A stretch of DNA of 64,000 bases from NCBI GenBank assembly GCA_028282705.1, contig JANQHI010000081.1, forward strand, positions 1 to 64,000. Direction: 5' to 3'. The stretch is from Prolixibacteraceae bacterium. GTDB taxonomy: Bacteria > Bacteroidota > Bacteroidia > Bacteroidales > Prolixibacteraceae. This document shows positions 9,981-18,795 of the stretch, piece by piece. A program made the position numbers and the translations under genes. The notes under the pieces were generated by a model. That model worked only from the letters and a program-made list of their open reading frames with translations, was not told the origin of the DNA and made no database searches. Numbering within the stretch: the stretch's first letter is position 1; each line of letters opens with the position of its first letter.

Positions 9981-10841
9981 ATGAAACAACCACAATTAGG
10001 CAAGAAGCTGACTGAACTAAGGAAAAAGAAAGGGTTAACCCAGGAAGAATTAGTTGATATATGCAACATTAGTGTGCGCACTATCCAACGAATTGAGTCT
10101 GGTGAAGTTGTACCACGAACTTCTACCCTGAAAATTATTTTAGCTGCATTGGATGAGCCATTTGATAATTTAGTTAAAGAAAATGCTTCTACACATGATG
10201 GAAGTTATTTAAAGTTGGGAGAAAAATTACAAAGCTTTTTATTATTGGATTTTGATCAAAATAAAAATATTAAAGCCACAAAGGATATTATACATTATGC
10301 CTGGTTGGCTGGTGTGGTGCATATATGCTTGGGGCTGATAGTCTCGGCGGTCGATTTTATCTATGGGAATAATTTCTTTTCATTTTTCGCTATCTGGCCT
10401 TATATAGGGCTTAAAATAATAACTTTTACAGCACTAATTTTTCTGCAAAGAGGAATAATTGTTCTTGGAGCTATTTATAATAATTACCTTTTAAAGATCA
10501 CTAGCTATATTATAATAATTCATGAATTTATCCATGCCTTATATGACATAACAACAGTGTTTTATACTTCTATCGAGAAACAGCAGGTTGAATCAGGTGT
10601 TGCTATTTCAATTGGTATAATCCTCATAATTTATGGTGTAGCATTTCTGAGGCTAAAAAAGGATATTGGAAGGATAGCAAAATATGCAGGAGTTTTTTAC
10701 ATACTTTCAGGTGCTTTCCTGCTTTCATTACTATTGGCACTCATAGGGGTTATCTTGATTATACCTGCTGAGATTTTTGAAATAATCATCCTTTATAAAA
10801 CATATGAACTCATTCAGAAAAGAAAGGGTAATATCTTATAA
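9981..10841 (+). CDS. XRE-family HTH regulator with multi-TM C-terminal domain
   Basis: LGKKLTELRKKKGLTQEELVDICNISVRTIQRIESGEVVPRTSTLKIILAAL then several hydrophobic spans. Confidence 0.8.
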   Translation: MKQPQLGKKLTELRKKKGLTQEELVDICNISVRTIQRIESGEVVPRTSTLKIILAALDEPFDNLVKENASTHDGSYLKLGEKLQSFLLLDFDQNKNIKATKDIIHYAWLAGVVHICLGLIVSAVDFIYGNNFFSFFAIWPYIGLKIITFTALIFLQRGIIVLGAIYNNYLLKITSYIIIIHEFIHALYDITTVFYTSIEKQQVESGVAISIGIILIIYGVAFLRLKKDIGRIAKYAGVFYILSGAFLLSLLLALIGVILIIPAEIFEIIILYKTYELIQKRKGNIL

Positions 10842-10982
10842 AAAATCAATTAAGCTTGTGTAAATAGGGGATGGCTAAACCTTTTTTGATAGTTTGATAA
10901 GCCTTATGGTTTTAACTTATTTTTGTTAATATTTCTGTTTGTAAAGAATCAGAACCTCCCATTAATTATAGTAGGTAATTTA

Positions 10983-10990
10983 TATCTTTG
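10983..10990 (+). promoter_or_regulatory. Putative -7 box for purL
   Basis: TATCTTTG fits TANNTTTG; 49 nt upstream of ATG at 11039. Confidence 0.4.
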
Positions 10991-11038
10991 TCGCGTGTTA
11001 TAGAACACATTTGGTTCACCAAAATTCATGATGACAAA

Positions 11039-14000
11039 ATGATTTTATTTTTTAAAACTTCTCAAGAGACTGTAATTGCAGTAGATTCCAGGCAACCTTT
11101 AAATGATGCTACCATAACAAAATTAAAATGGCTTTTTGGAGAGGCTGAATATGTTGATACTGAAACCCTGGATGGCTGGTTTGTGGGGCCACGCAAAGAA
11201 ATGCTTACCCCCTGGAGCACCAATGCTGTCGAAATTACCCAAAACATGGGGGTAGAAGGATTAGTGAGGATAGAAGAGTTTTTTGCTGCCTCAGGTAAAG
11301 ATGCAGCCTATGACCCTATGTTGCAAGCTTTATATGAGGGGTTGGGACAAGCAATATTTAATATAGATAAAAAGCCAGACCCAATTATTGAAATAGAGGA
11401 TATTGAGGCATATAATTCTTCAGAAGGGTTGGCTCTTAGTGGTGAGGAAATTAAGTACCTGGAATCAGTTTCAAAATCTCTTAATAGAAATTTAACAGAT
11501 AGTGAGGTATATGGTTTTGCCCAGGTGAACTCAGAACATTGCCGTCATAAAATATTTAATGGGGTATTCGTGATTGATGGGGAAGAAAAAGAATCTTCAC
11601 TTTTCCAAATGATCAAAAAGACATCAAAAGAAAACCCAAATAAAATTGTTTCAGCATACAAAGACAATTGTTCTTTTGTAGCAGGCCCTAAAGTGGAGCA
11701 ATTTGCCCCTGAAACACAAGACAAGCCAGATTATTTCAAAGTAAAAGACATAGATACAGTTCTTTCACTAAAAGCAGAGACCCATAATTTCCCAACCACT
11801 GTTGAGCCATTTAATGGTGCATCAACAGGGACAGGTGGCGAAATCAGGGACAGGATTGCAGGAGGCAAAGGAAGCTTGCCAATTGCAGGGACAGCAGTAT
11901 ATATGGCCTCTTACCCAAGGACTGAAGATAACCGCCCATGGGAGCAGGCTACTGAAGAGCGCCCATGGCTGTATCAGACACCTGAAGAGATACTTATCAA
12001 AGCTTCAAATGGGGCGAGCGATTTTGGGAATAAGTTTGGGCAGCCCCTGATATGTGGCTCTGTACTTACTTTTGAACATTTTGAAAACTTTAAAAAGTAT
12101 GGGTATGATAAGGTAGTTATGCTGGCAGGTGGTATTGGCTTTGGCAGAAAAGAAGACAGCCTGAAAGATAACCCTGGTGCTGGAGACCAGATTGTATTGC
12201 TTGGGGGTGATAATTACAGGATTGGCATGGGTGGTGGAGCAGTTTCATCAGTAGCTACTGGCGAGTTTGCCAATGCCATTGAGCTGAATGCTGTGCAACG
12301 CGCAAACCCTGAAATGCAAAAGAGGGTATTTAATGCCATCAGGGCATTGAGTGAATCTGACAGCAACCCTGTGATCTCAATTCATGACCATGGGGCAGGG
12401 GGGCACTTGAACTGCTTATCAGAACTGGTTGAAACAACAGGAGGGAAAATTGATACTGCTAAACTGCCTGTAGGTGACCCAACCCTTTCACAAAAAGAGG
12501 TTATTGGGAATGAGTCACAAGAAAGGATGGGGCTGGTGATGAAACAGGATGATGTGGATTTACTGGTTAAGATTGCTGAACGTGAGCGTTCGCCAATTTA
12601 TAAGATTGGAGAAACCACAGGTGATATGCAATTTACCTTTGAGAATTCAAAAACAGGGGAAAAACCCATTGACTGGCAACTGGCATACATGTTTGGAAAC
12701 CCACCAAAAACAGTGTTGGAAGATGTGACTGAGAAGCCATCATTCAAAGCAGTGGGAACTGACCCTAAAAAGATAATTGAATATACAGAAAATGTTTTGC
12801 AGCTAGAATCTGTGGCTTGTAAAGATTGGCTGACCAGCAAAGTAGACAGGTCAGTAACAGGCAGGATTGCAAAGCAGCAAGGTTGTGGAAAATTACATTT
12901 GCCATTGAATAATGTGGGTGTTATTACTCTTGATTACCAAGGGAAAGCAGGGATTGCAACTTCCATTGGGCATGCACCAGTGGCAGCTTTAGTAGATGCT
13001 AAAAATGGTTCATTATTATCTATTGCTGAATCACTTACAAATATTATATGGGCTCCTTTGGCTGATAAAATGAGAAGTGTGTCATTGAGTGCTAACTGGA
13101 TGTGGCCTGCAAAAAATATGGGGGAGAATGCCAGGATATATAAAGCAGTAGAGGCAGCCAGTGATTTTGCCTGTGCATTAGGCATCAATATCCCCACAGG
13201 GAAAGACTCCATGTCAATGACACAGAAATATAAGGATGATGTGGTCTATGCCCCAGGTACTGTGATCATTTCAGCATCAGGTGAAGTTTCTGATGTGAAA
13301 AAAGTAGTTGAACCTGTATTGGTAAATAATCCTGAGAAAGAATTATTGTTTATTGATTTCTCTTTTGATAAACGTTCACTGGGAGGAAGTGCATTTGCCC
13401 AAAGCATAAATAGGCTAGGAGAAGATACCCCAACAGTAAACAACCCTGAAGCTTTTATTAACGCTTTTAATACTGTGCAGTCGCTTATTGAAGAAGGGCT
13501 GGTCCTTGCAGGGCATGATGTTGGTTCTGGAGGTTTGGTTACTTCTTTATTAGAAATGTGTTTTACTGATAATGAATCAGGGCTAGAACTGGATTTAACA
13601 GGCGTAGGAGAGGAAGACACTGTGAAGGTATTGTTCAGTGAAAATCCTGGGATTATCATCCAGTGTGCCGATAATGATAAAGTAAAAAGCAAGCTCAATG
13701 AGGTAGGTATAACTTTTGCAGAAATTGGGAAGCCTGCAAAGGGCAGGAAAGTTGTGGTTAAGAACTATGCTTCAGAAGTTGAATTTGATATTGATTCATT
13801 GCGCGACCTTTGGTTTAAGACATCATACCTTCTTGATAGGAAACAGAGTGGTACAGAATTGGCTTTAGAAAGGTTCAAAAACTATAAAAAAAATAATCTG
13901 GAGTTTGATTTTAAAGACTTTACAGGAAAAGTATCAGACTATGGCATTGACTTAAACAGGAGAGAGCCTTCAGGTATTAAAGCTGCCATCATAAGGGAAA

Positions 14001-14725
14001 AAGGAGTGAATGGTGACAGGGAAATGGCTTATATGCTTTACCTGGCAGGGATGGATGTAAAAGATGTCCATATGACAGACTTAATATCAGGAAGAGAAAC
14101 CCTGGAAGATATTAATATGATTGTATTTGTTGGAGGTTTCTCCAATTCTGATGTGCTGGGGTCTGCAAAAGGATGGGCAGGTGCATTTAAGTACAATGAA
14201 AAAGCAAGGATAGCCCTTGAGAATTTCTATAAAAGGGAAGACACCTTAAGCCTTGGTATTTGTAATGGCTGCCAGCTAATGGTTGAATTAGGGTTGGTAT
14301 ATCCTGGCCATGAAGAAATGCCTAAGATGCTCCATAATGAATCACGTAAGTTTGAATCAGCTTTCCTGAATGTGGAAATACAGGAAAATAATTCTGTGTT
14401 GATGCAGGATATGGTAGGCATGAAACTTGGGGTTTGGGTTGCACATGGCGAAGGGAAATTTAAGCTACCTTTAAGTGAAGAGGATTATATTATACCTGTC
14501 AAATATAACAATAGGTTCTATCCTGGCAACCCCAATGGGTCTGATTATAATACAGCAGCCATATCATCAGAAGATGGGCGCCACCTGGCAATGATGCCAC
14601 ATTTGGAAAGGGCATTTAAACCTTATCATTGGGCCTATTACCCAAGTGACAGGAAAACTGATGATATAGCTCCATGGATGCAAGCCTTTGTAAATGCCAG
14701 AGAATGGATAAAAGAAAGAATTTAA
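11039..14725 (+). CDS. purL: Phosphoribosylformylglycinamidine synthase (single-chain)
   Basis: VNSEHCRHKIFNG, SLKAETHNFPTTVEPFNGASTGTGGEIRD, SIHDHGAGGHLNCLSEL, C-terminal amidotransferase FVGGFSNSDVLGSAKGWA...LGICNGCQLM; start set to MILFFKTSQETVIAVDS. Confidence 0.96.
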   Translation: MILFFKTSQETVIAVDSRQPLNDATITKLKWLFGEAEYVDTETLDGWFVGPRKEMLTPWSTNAVEITQNMGVEGLVRIEEFFAASGKDAAYDPMLQALYEGLGQAIFNIDKKPDPIIEIEDIEAYNSSEGLALSGEEIKYLESVSKSLNRNLTDSEVYGFAQVNSEHCRHKIFNGVFVIDGEEKESSLFQMIKKTSKENPNKIVSAYKDNCSFVAGPKVEQFAPETQDKPDYFKVKDIDTVLSLKAETHNFPTTVEPFNGASTGTGGEIRDRIAGGKGSLPIAGTAVYMASYPRTEDNRPWEQATEERPWLYQTPEEILIKASNGASDFGNKFGQPLICGSVLTFEHFENFKKYGYDKVVMLAGGIGFGRKEDSLKDNPGAGDQIVLLGGDNYRIGMGGGAVSSVATGEFANAIELNAVQRANPEMQKRVFNAIRALSESDSNPVISIHDHGAGGHLNCLSELVETTGGKIDTAKLPVGDPTLSQKEVIGNESQERMGLVMKQDDVDLLVKIAERERSPIYKIGETTGDMQFTFENSKTGEKPIDWQLAYMFGNPPKTVLEDVTEKPSFKAVGTDPKKIIEYTENVLQLESVACKDWLTSKVDRSVTGRIAKQQGCGKLHLPLNNVGVITLDYQGKAGIATSIGHAPVAALVDAKNGSLLSIAESLTNIIWAPLADKMRSVSLSANWMWPAKNMGENARIYKAVEAASDFACALGINIPTGKDSMSMTQKYKDDVVYAPGTVIISASGEVSDVKKVVEPVLVNNPEKELLFIDFSFDKRSLGGSAFAQSINRLGEDTPTVNNPEAFINAFNTVQSLIEEGLVLAGHDVGSGGLVTSLLEMCFTDNESGLELDLTGVGEEDTVKVLFSENPGIIIQCADNDKVKSKLNEVGITFAEIGKPAKGRKVVVKNYASEVEFDIDSLRDLWFKTSYLLDRKQSGTELALERFKNYKKNNLEFDFKDFTGKVSDYGIDLNRREPSGIKAAIIREKGVNGDREMAYMLYLAGMDVKDVHMTDLISGRETLEDINMIVFVGGFSNSDVLGSAKGWAGAFKYNEKARIALENFYKREDTLSLGICNGCQLMVELGLVYPGHEEMPKMLHNESRKFESAFLNVEIQENNSVLMQDMVGMKLGVWVAHGEGKFKLPLSEEDYIIPVKYNNRFYPGNPNGSDYNTAAISSEDGRHLAMMPHLERAFKPYHWAYYPSDRKTDDIAPWMQAFVNAREWIKERI

Positions 14726-14734
14726 GTTTATAGC

Positions 14735-14774
14735 AAAAAAGACCCGTTCCATCAGAAAGGGAACGGGTCTTTTT
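14735..14774 (+). terminator. Rho-independent terminator after purL (likely bidirectional)
   Basis: AAAAAAGACCCGTTCC-atcagaaa-GGGAACGGGTCTTTTT. Confidence 0.9.
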
Positions 14775-14885
14775 ATCTTGCATTATTTTAGTCATTTATA
14801 GCCAAATTCAGCCACTTTGCCGATTTTTCCCTATACATTATTATGGTATGCCATAAATTAGCAGGGAAAACAAACAATTCATTCA

Positions 14886-15443
14886 ATGGCCGGCAACATC
14901 ATAATCATTAATGGCAATCCTGAGAATGGTTCTAATAAGCTGGATACTTATTTACTAAATTTGGAAAAGCTATTGGTATCCAGGGATATATCCTTTAAGA
15001 GATACAACTTGTCCGATGAAGATTTATACCAATGTATTGGTTGCTGGGATTGTTGGTGGAAAACTCCGGGGTTATGCAGGTTTGATGATTCAATGAGTAT
15101 AATGCTAAAAAATATAATAAATTCAATGATGGTTATTTATGCTTCTCCAATGAGCATGGGTTTTTATTCATCTTTGTTAAAACGTTTTCATGACAGGACC
15201 ATCCCATTGGTGCATCCATATATTGAAATTATTGGGGGTGAGTGCCACCATAAAAAACGTTACCCAAATTATCCTAAGTTAGGGTTTATTTTTGACTCTG
15301 AAGATTCAACTAGCCATGAAATCAATGTAGTGAAGGAAATTACAAACAGGGTTGCCCTTAATTTCCATTCAGAAGTAAAATTATTTTGCCTATTAACTCA
15401 ACTATCAGAAAAGGAGGCTTTCAATGAAATTAGCAATATTTAA
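14886..15443 (+). CDS. Flavodoxin-fold NAD(P)H-dependent oxidoreductase
   Basis: IIIINGNPENGSNKLDTYL, CIGCWDCWWKTPGLCRFDDSM, VIYASPMSMGFYSSLLK. Confidence 0.8.
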   Translation: MAGNIIIINGNPENGSNKLDTYLLNLEKLLVSRDISFKRYNLSDEDLYQCIGCWDCWWKTPGLCRFDDSMSIMLKNIINSMMVIYASPMSMGFYSSLLKRFHDRTIPLVHPYIEIIGGECHHKKRYPNYPKLGFIFDSEDSTSHEINVVKEITNRVALNFHSEVKLFCLLTQLSEKEAFNEISNI

Positions 15444-16113
15444 TGGTTCCCCAAGAGGGAAAAACTCAAATACAACCATTTTATTAAATCATTTTCAAAA
15501 AGGATTTGCAGATAATGGGGGACAAGTAACAACCTATGATTACCTGATAAATGAAAAACAACTAAAAAAGCATGTTTGGGATTTTAGGTCAGCAGAAGCT
15601 ATCCTGCTTGCTTTCCCTTTGTATATTGATTCAATGCCTTCAATTGTAAAAGCTTTTATTGAAGAAATAGGAAATTATGATGGGGTAGGTAAAAAAGTAC
15701 TATTCCTGGTGCAATCAGGGTTTCCTGAAAGTGTCCATTCAACATATGTAAAAAAATACCTTGAATTGTTGGCAGATAGGTGGGGCATGGAAAACCTGGG
15801 TGTAATTATTAAACCAGGAGTGGAGGGGCTGAAAATGAAACCTGAAAGCTGGAATAAAAAGGTATATCAAGGGATGAAAAGGTTTGGGACAATCCTTGCT
15901 TTGGATAAGAGCCTTGATGAGCGCCTGTTAAAAAAGTTTGCAAACCCTTTCAGGTTCACAAAATTTCGGATAACCATATTCAATATGCTTAAATATACAG
16001 GGTTAGTAAATTATTATTGGGATTTCAACCTTAAAAAAAACAATGCCTTTGGGAACAGGTTTGATATGCCTTATTTGACAGGTGTCCAGTATAATGTAGA
16101 ACCACCTCAATAA
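15424..16113 (+). CDS. Flavodoxin-fold NAD(P)H-dependent oxidoreductase, second copy
   Basis: LAIFNGSPRGKNSNTTILL; overlaps upstream gene by 20 nt; AAGGAGG at 15411-15417. Confidence 0.8.
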   Translation: MKLAIFNGSPRGKNSNTTILLNHFQKGFADNGGQVTTYDYLINEKQLKKHVWDFRSAEAILLAFPLYIDSMPSIVKAFIEEIGNYDGVGKKVLFLVQSGFPESVHSTYVKKYLELLADRWGMENLGVIIKPGVEGLKMKPESWNKKVYQGMKRFGTILALDKSLDERLLKKFANPFRFTKFRITIFNMLKYTGLVNYYWDFNLKKNNAFGNRFDMPYLTGVQYNVEPPQ

Positions 16114-16120
16114 GATTCTG

Positions 16121-17380
16121 TTATAATTTGAGTTTTTCCTGAATATCTGCCTGTTCGGTAAGTATCTTACCATTAGATATCCAGCCAACAACATCAATAT
16201 CAGGGTTTAGTAAAGCCTCTTTGGCTATATTGTCAGGTGGCAAAGTGAACCTGCCAAATGTTTTTTCTGCTTTCCATTCAATAAACCCAAATGCATAATA
16301 AACCAACTCAGTACAATAAATTTTATCAGGTGATTCCACATTAAAATTGAAATCATATTTTTTCCCAATATGCCTTAATGTATTTAGGATTTGTATCTTT
16401 TGGGCTCTGTCCAGTTTATTGTATCTAATGACCATATAATCTTCACCATCTGCAAATAAAGACAATGCATTTAGTTGGGTCTTATTCCTCAAACTCTCCA
16501 GCATACAGAACTGGTTGCCTAGTTTTTTGCGATTATTCTTAACATGGGTTATGCTATCTAAACCATCCAGTTTAAGTTGCTCCACACTACCAATCCATAT
16601 TCCTACATGCCCAAAGTAGCCTGGTATAAATTTATCCGTCAGGTGTTTTCTCGATTTTGACAATACAATATCAAAAGGTTCTAAGGTTTGTGATAGGAAT
16701 TGGATGTTTTTTTTCTGGTCTGCAATTTTCCCATGGAAAAAGCCAGCCACATTACCAAAAATACTGCTGAGGAAATTAATAAATTGATACATCCCATTTC
16801 CTGCACTCTTTACCTGTACTTTTTTATGTTTTTGATACTCTTTTGCAGGTATAACCTTTTTGAATGTTCTTTTATTGGATTGGTTATTTAAATAGTGATG
16901 GACTTTGTTTAGCAACCTTTTTGGGATACTCAAAGACCAATCTCCCCTGTTAATGGTTTTGCCCAGGAACTTATTATCCCTATACAGGCTTTCATATTTT
17001 TTTGCTGAATGGTAAAGGGAGACAACCACTTCTGTTGAATCAATTTTCCCATCCAGGAGGTCATCTCTTACTTTATATTGAAGGGTTTTATCTATTTTTA
17101 AGTGGGAGCCTAAATTTTCAAACAATTGGTTTACCTCATTCCCATTTAAATATCTTCCATCTACTTTTTTCTTTTTTATAATGTGGGTAATACTATCAGA
17201 TTTGCTGAATAACTTCTTTTTTTGTGATATCAAAGATTCTGTTTTTTCATCATGGGTAGAAGGAGGCCCACTGATGTATCCTTTTTCTAATGTAATGCAT
17301 GAACTTGCAATTACTATTGCTAAAAGTAATGTAGTGTTTGCTTTTAGCTTAGAGTACTTCCATTTTTTTAGCCAAATCAC
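16121..17380 (-). CDS. Lipoprotein with permuted NlpC/P60 (YiiX/YebB-like) cysteine peptidase-type domain
   Basis: VIASSC lipobox-like; PFDIVLSKSRKHLTDKFIPGYFGHVGIWIGS ... KIYCTELVYYAFGFIEW. Confidence 0.65.
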   Translation of the reverse strand: MIWLKKWKYSKLKANTTLLLAIVIASSCITLEKGYISGPPSTHDEKTESLISQKKKLFSKSDSITHIIKKKKVDGRYLNGNEVNQLFENLGSHLKIDKTLQYKVRDDLLDGKIDSTEVVVSLYHSAKKYESLYRDNKFLGKTINRGDWSLSIPKRLLNKVHHYLNNQSNKRTFKKVIPAKEYQKHKKVQVKSAGNGMYQFINFLSSIFGNVAGFFHGKIADQKKNIQFLSQTLEPFDIVLSKSRKHLTDKFIPGYFGHVGIWIGSVEQLKLDGLDSITHVKNNRKKLGNQFCMLESLRNKTQLNALSLFADGEDYMVIRYNKLDRAQKIQILNTLRHIGKKYDFNFNVESPDKIYCTELVYYAFGFIEWKAEKTFGRFTLPPDNIAKEALLNPDIDVVGWISNGKILTEQADIQEKLKL

Positions 17381-17903
17381 AGGCAGTTTTTTTATTTATA
17401 AGAAATTCAACAATTTTCAAAGCAAACTGAATGGCTACCCCAGCCCCTTTTGCTGTTACTATATTCCCTGATATAACAGCTGGGTTACCAGTTATTTCAG
17501 CACCTGTTAAATATTTTTCAAAGCCTGGGTAGCAGGTGGCTTTTTTTCCTTCCAATATGCCAAGGTTCCCAAGAACCAAAGGTGCAGCACAAATAGCCCC
17601 AAGAGGTTTGTTGTTTTTATTAAAGGCCAGTATCTGTTTTCTCAAACCTTCATGTTTATCCAGGTTCAATGATCCTGGCATGCCACCTGGTAGTACAATC
17701 ATGTCCACCTTTTTATAGTCAACATCTTCAAAAATTTGGTCAGCAACTACTTTAATGCCGTGTGACCCTTCAACTTCAAGTGTATTGACCACAGAAACCA
17801 TTATAACTTTTATTTCCGCCCTCCTTAAAACATCAATAATGCTAATTGCTTCAATTTCTTCAAAACCATGTGCTAAGTGTACTGCTACAGTTTTCATGCT
17901 CAT
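17349..17903 (-). CDS. DJ-1/PfpI family protein
   Basis: VAVHLAHGFEEIEAISIIDVLRRAEI; LGAICAAPLVLGNLGIL nucleophile elbow. Confidence 0.9.
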   Translation of the reverse strand: MSMKTVAVHLAHGFEEIEAISIIDVLRRAEIKVIMVSVVNTLEVEGSHGIKVVADQIFEDVDYKKVDMIVLPGGMPGSLNLDKHEGLRKQILAFNKNNKPLGAICAAPLVLGNLGILEGKKATCYPGFEKYLTGAEITGNPAVISGNIVTAKGAGVAIQFALKIVEFLINKKTACDLAKKMEVL

Positions 17904-17927
17904 TTGGTTATAATGTTGGCTAAAAAT

Positions 17928-17962
17928 AAAAAAAGATTCCCATGTATGAGAACCTTTTTTTC
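17928..17962 (-). terminator. Terminator after sigma factor gene (possibly bidirectional)
   Basis: AAAAAAAGaTTCcCATGTATGaGAAcCTTTTTTT. Confidence 0.55.
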
Positions 17963-17984
17963 CTAACTAAACTTAACGTGATTC

Positions 17985-18491
17985 TTATCTAGCATATTCT
18001 CTTAGTGTCTTTTCCAGTTTTTTCCTTGTGAAAAATATCCTGCTTTTCACAGTCCCCAATGGCAAACCAAGCTTTTTAGCAATTTCTTTGTATTTGTAGC
18101 CTTGAAGAAACATGGTGAAAGGGACTTTATACTCATCTTCAAGTGCATTAATGCTTTTGTTTATTTCCTTTGAACTATAAAATGAATCTGGTCCAGGGTA
18201 CATTTTATCCCTTGAAAATTTCAGGTGGAACTCACTATTTGCCCCATCAAATGTACTTTTTGTCTTTACATTCCTACGATAATCATTAATGAAAGTATTT
18301 TTCATTATGGTGTAAATCCATGCCTTAAAATTGGTGTTCTGAGCAAACTTATCCCTGTAAGTTAAAGCTTTCAGGAAAGTTTCCTGAAGAAGGTCGTTTG
18401 CTTTCTCCTGATCAGAAGTCAGGCTAAGTGCATAAAAATGCAATTTGTCTTGTAACCCAAGCAGTGCGTTATTAAATTGAATCTGTGTCAT
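17985..18491 (-). CDS. RNA polymerase ECF sigma-70 family factor
   Basis: EKANDLLQETFLKALTYRDKF (region 2), YKEIAKKLGLPLGTVKSRIFFTRKKLEKTL (region 4). Confidence 0.9.
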   Translation of the reverse strand: MTQIQFNNALLGLQDKLHFYALSLTSDQEKANDLLQETFLKALTYRDKFAQNTNFKAWIYTIMKNTFINDYRRNVKTKSTFDGANSEFHLKFSRDKMYPGPDSFYSSKEINKSINALEDEYKVPFTMFLQGYKYKEIAKKLGLPLGTVKSRIFFTRKKLEKTLREYAR

Positions 18492-18748
18492 GATATGCGT
18501 GTTTTAAATTTCGTTTAGCGTATTTTTATTTTGTCTAAACAAATATAGGTTTAAGCCATGTAGAAAAAAAAGATTTATGACTCTTTTATTAGTTGATTTT
18601 TTCTATGCCATATCAATATTATTTATCGTGGTATTTCCCCCTTGATTGTACCTTTATTTAAAAAAGCATGAATGAAACCTTTTTATGTGTAATAGGTTGT
18701 TTATTAAATGTTTGTTGTAGGTGTTTGTGTGGTGTTGAATATTGAAGG

Positions 18749-18776
18749 TTGGTTTAAAATGAAATTTATACATTTG
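18749..18776 (+). promoter_or_regulatory. Putative TTG-n17-TANNTTTG promoter for TonB receptor
   Basis: TTG at 18749 and TACATTTG at 18769; start codon 18796. Confidence 0.4.
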
Positions 18777-18795
18777 AGGCAATAATTTATTATAA

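Noticed and set aside
9796-9993. 65-aa - strand ORF upstream of XRE gene
   Set aside because: Overlaps the XRE start region, no homology-like features; more likely leader/intergenic.
12934-13698. - strand ORFs of 92 and 150 aa
   Set aside because: Antisense shadows inside purL.
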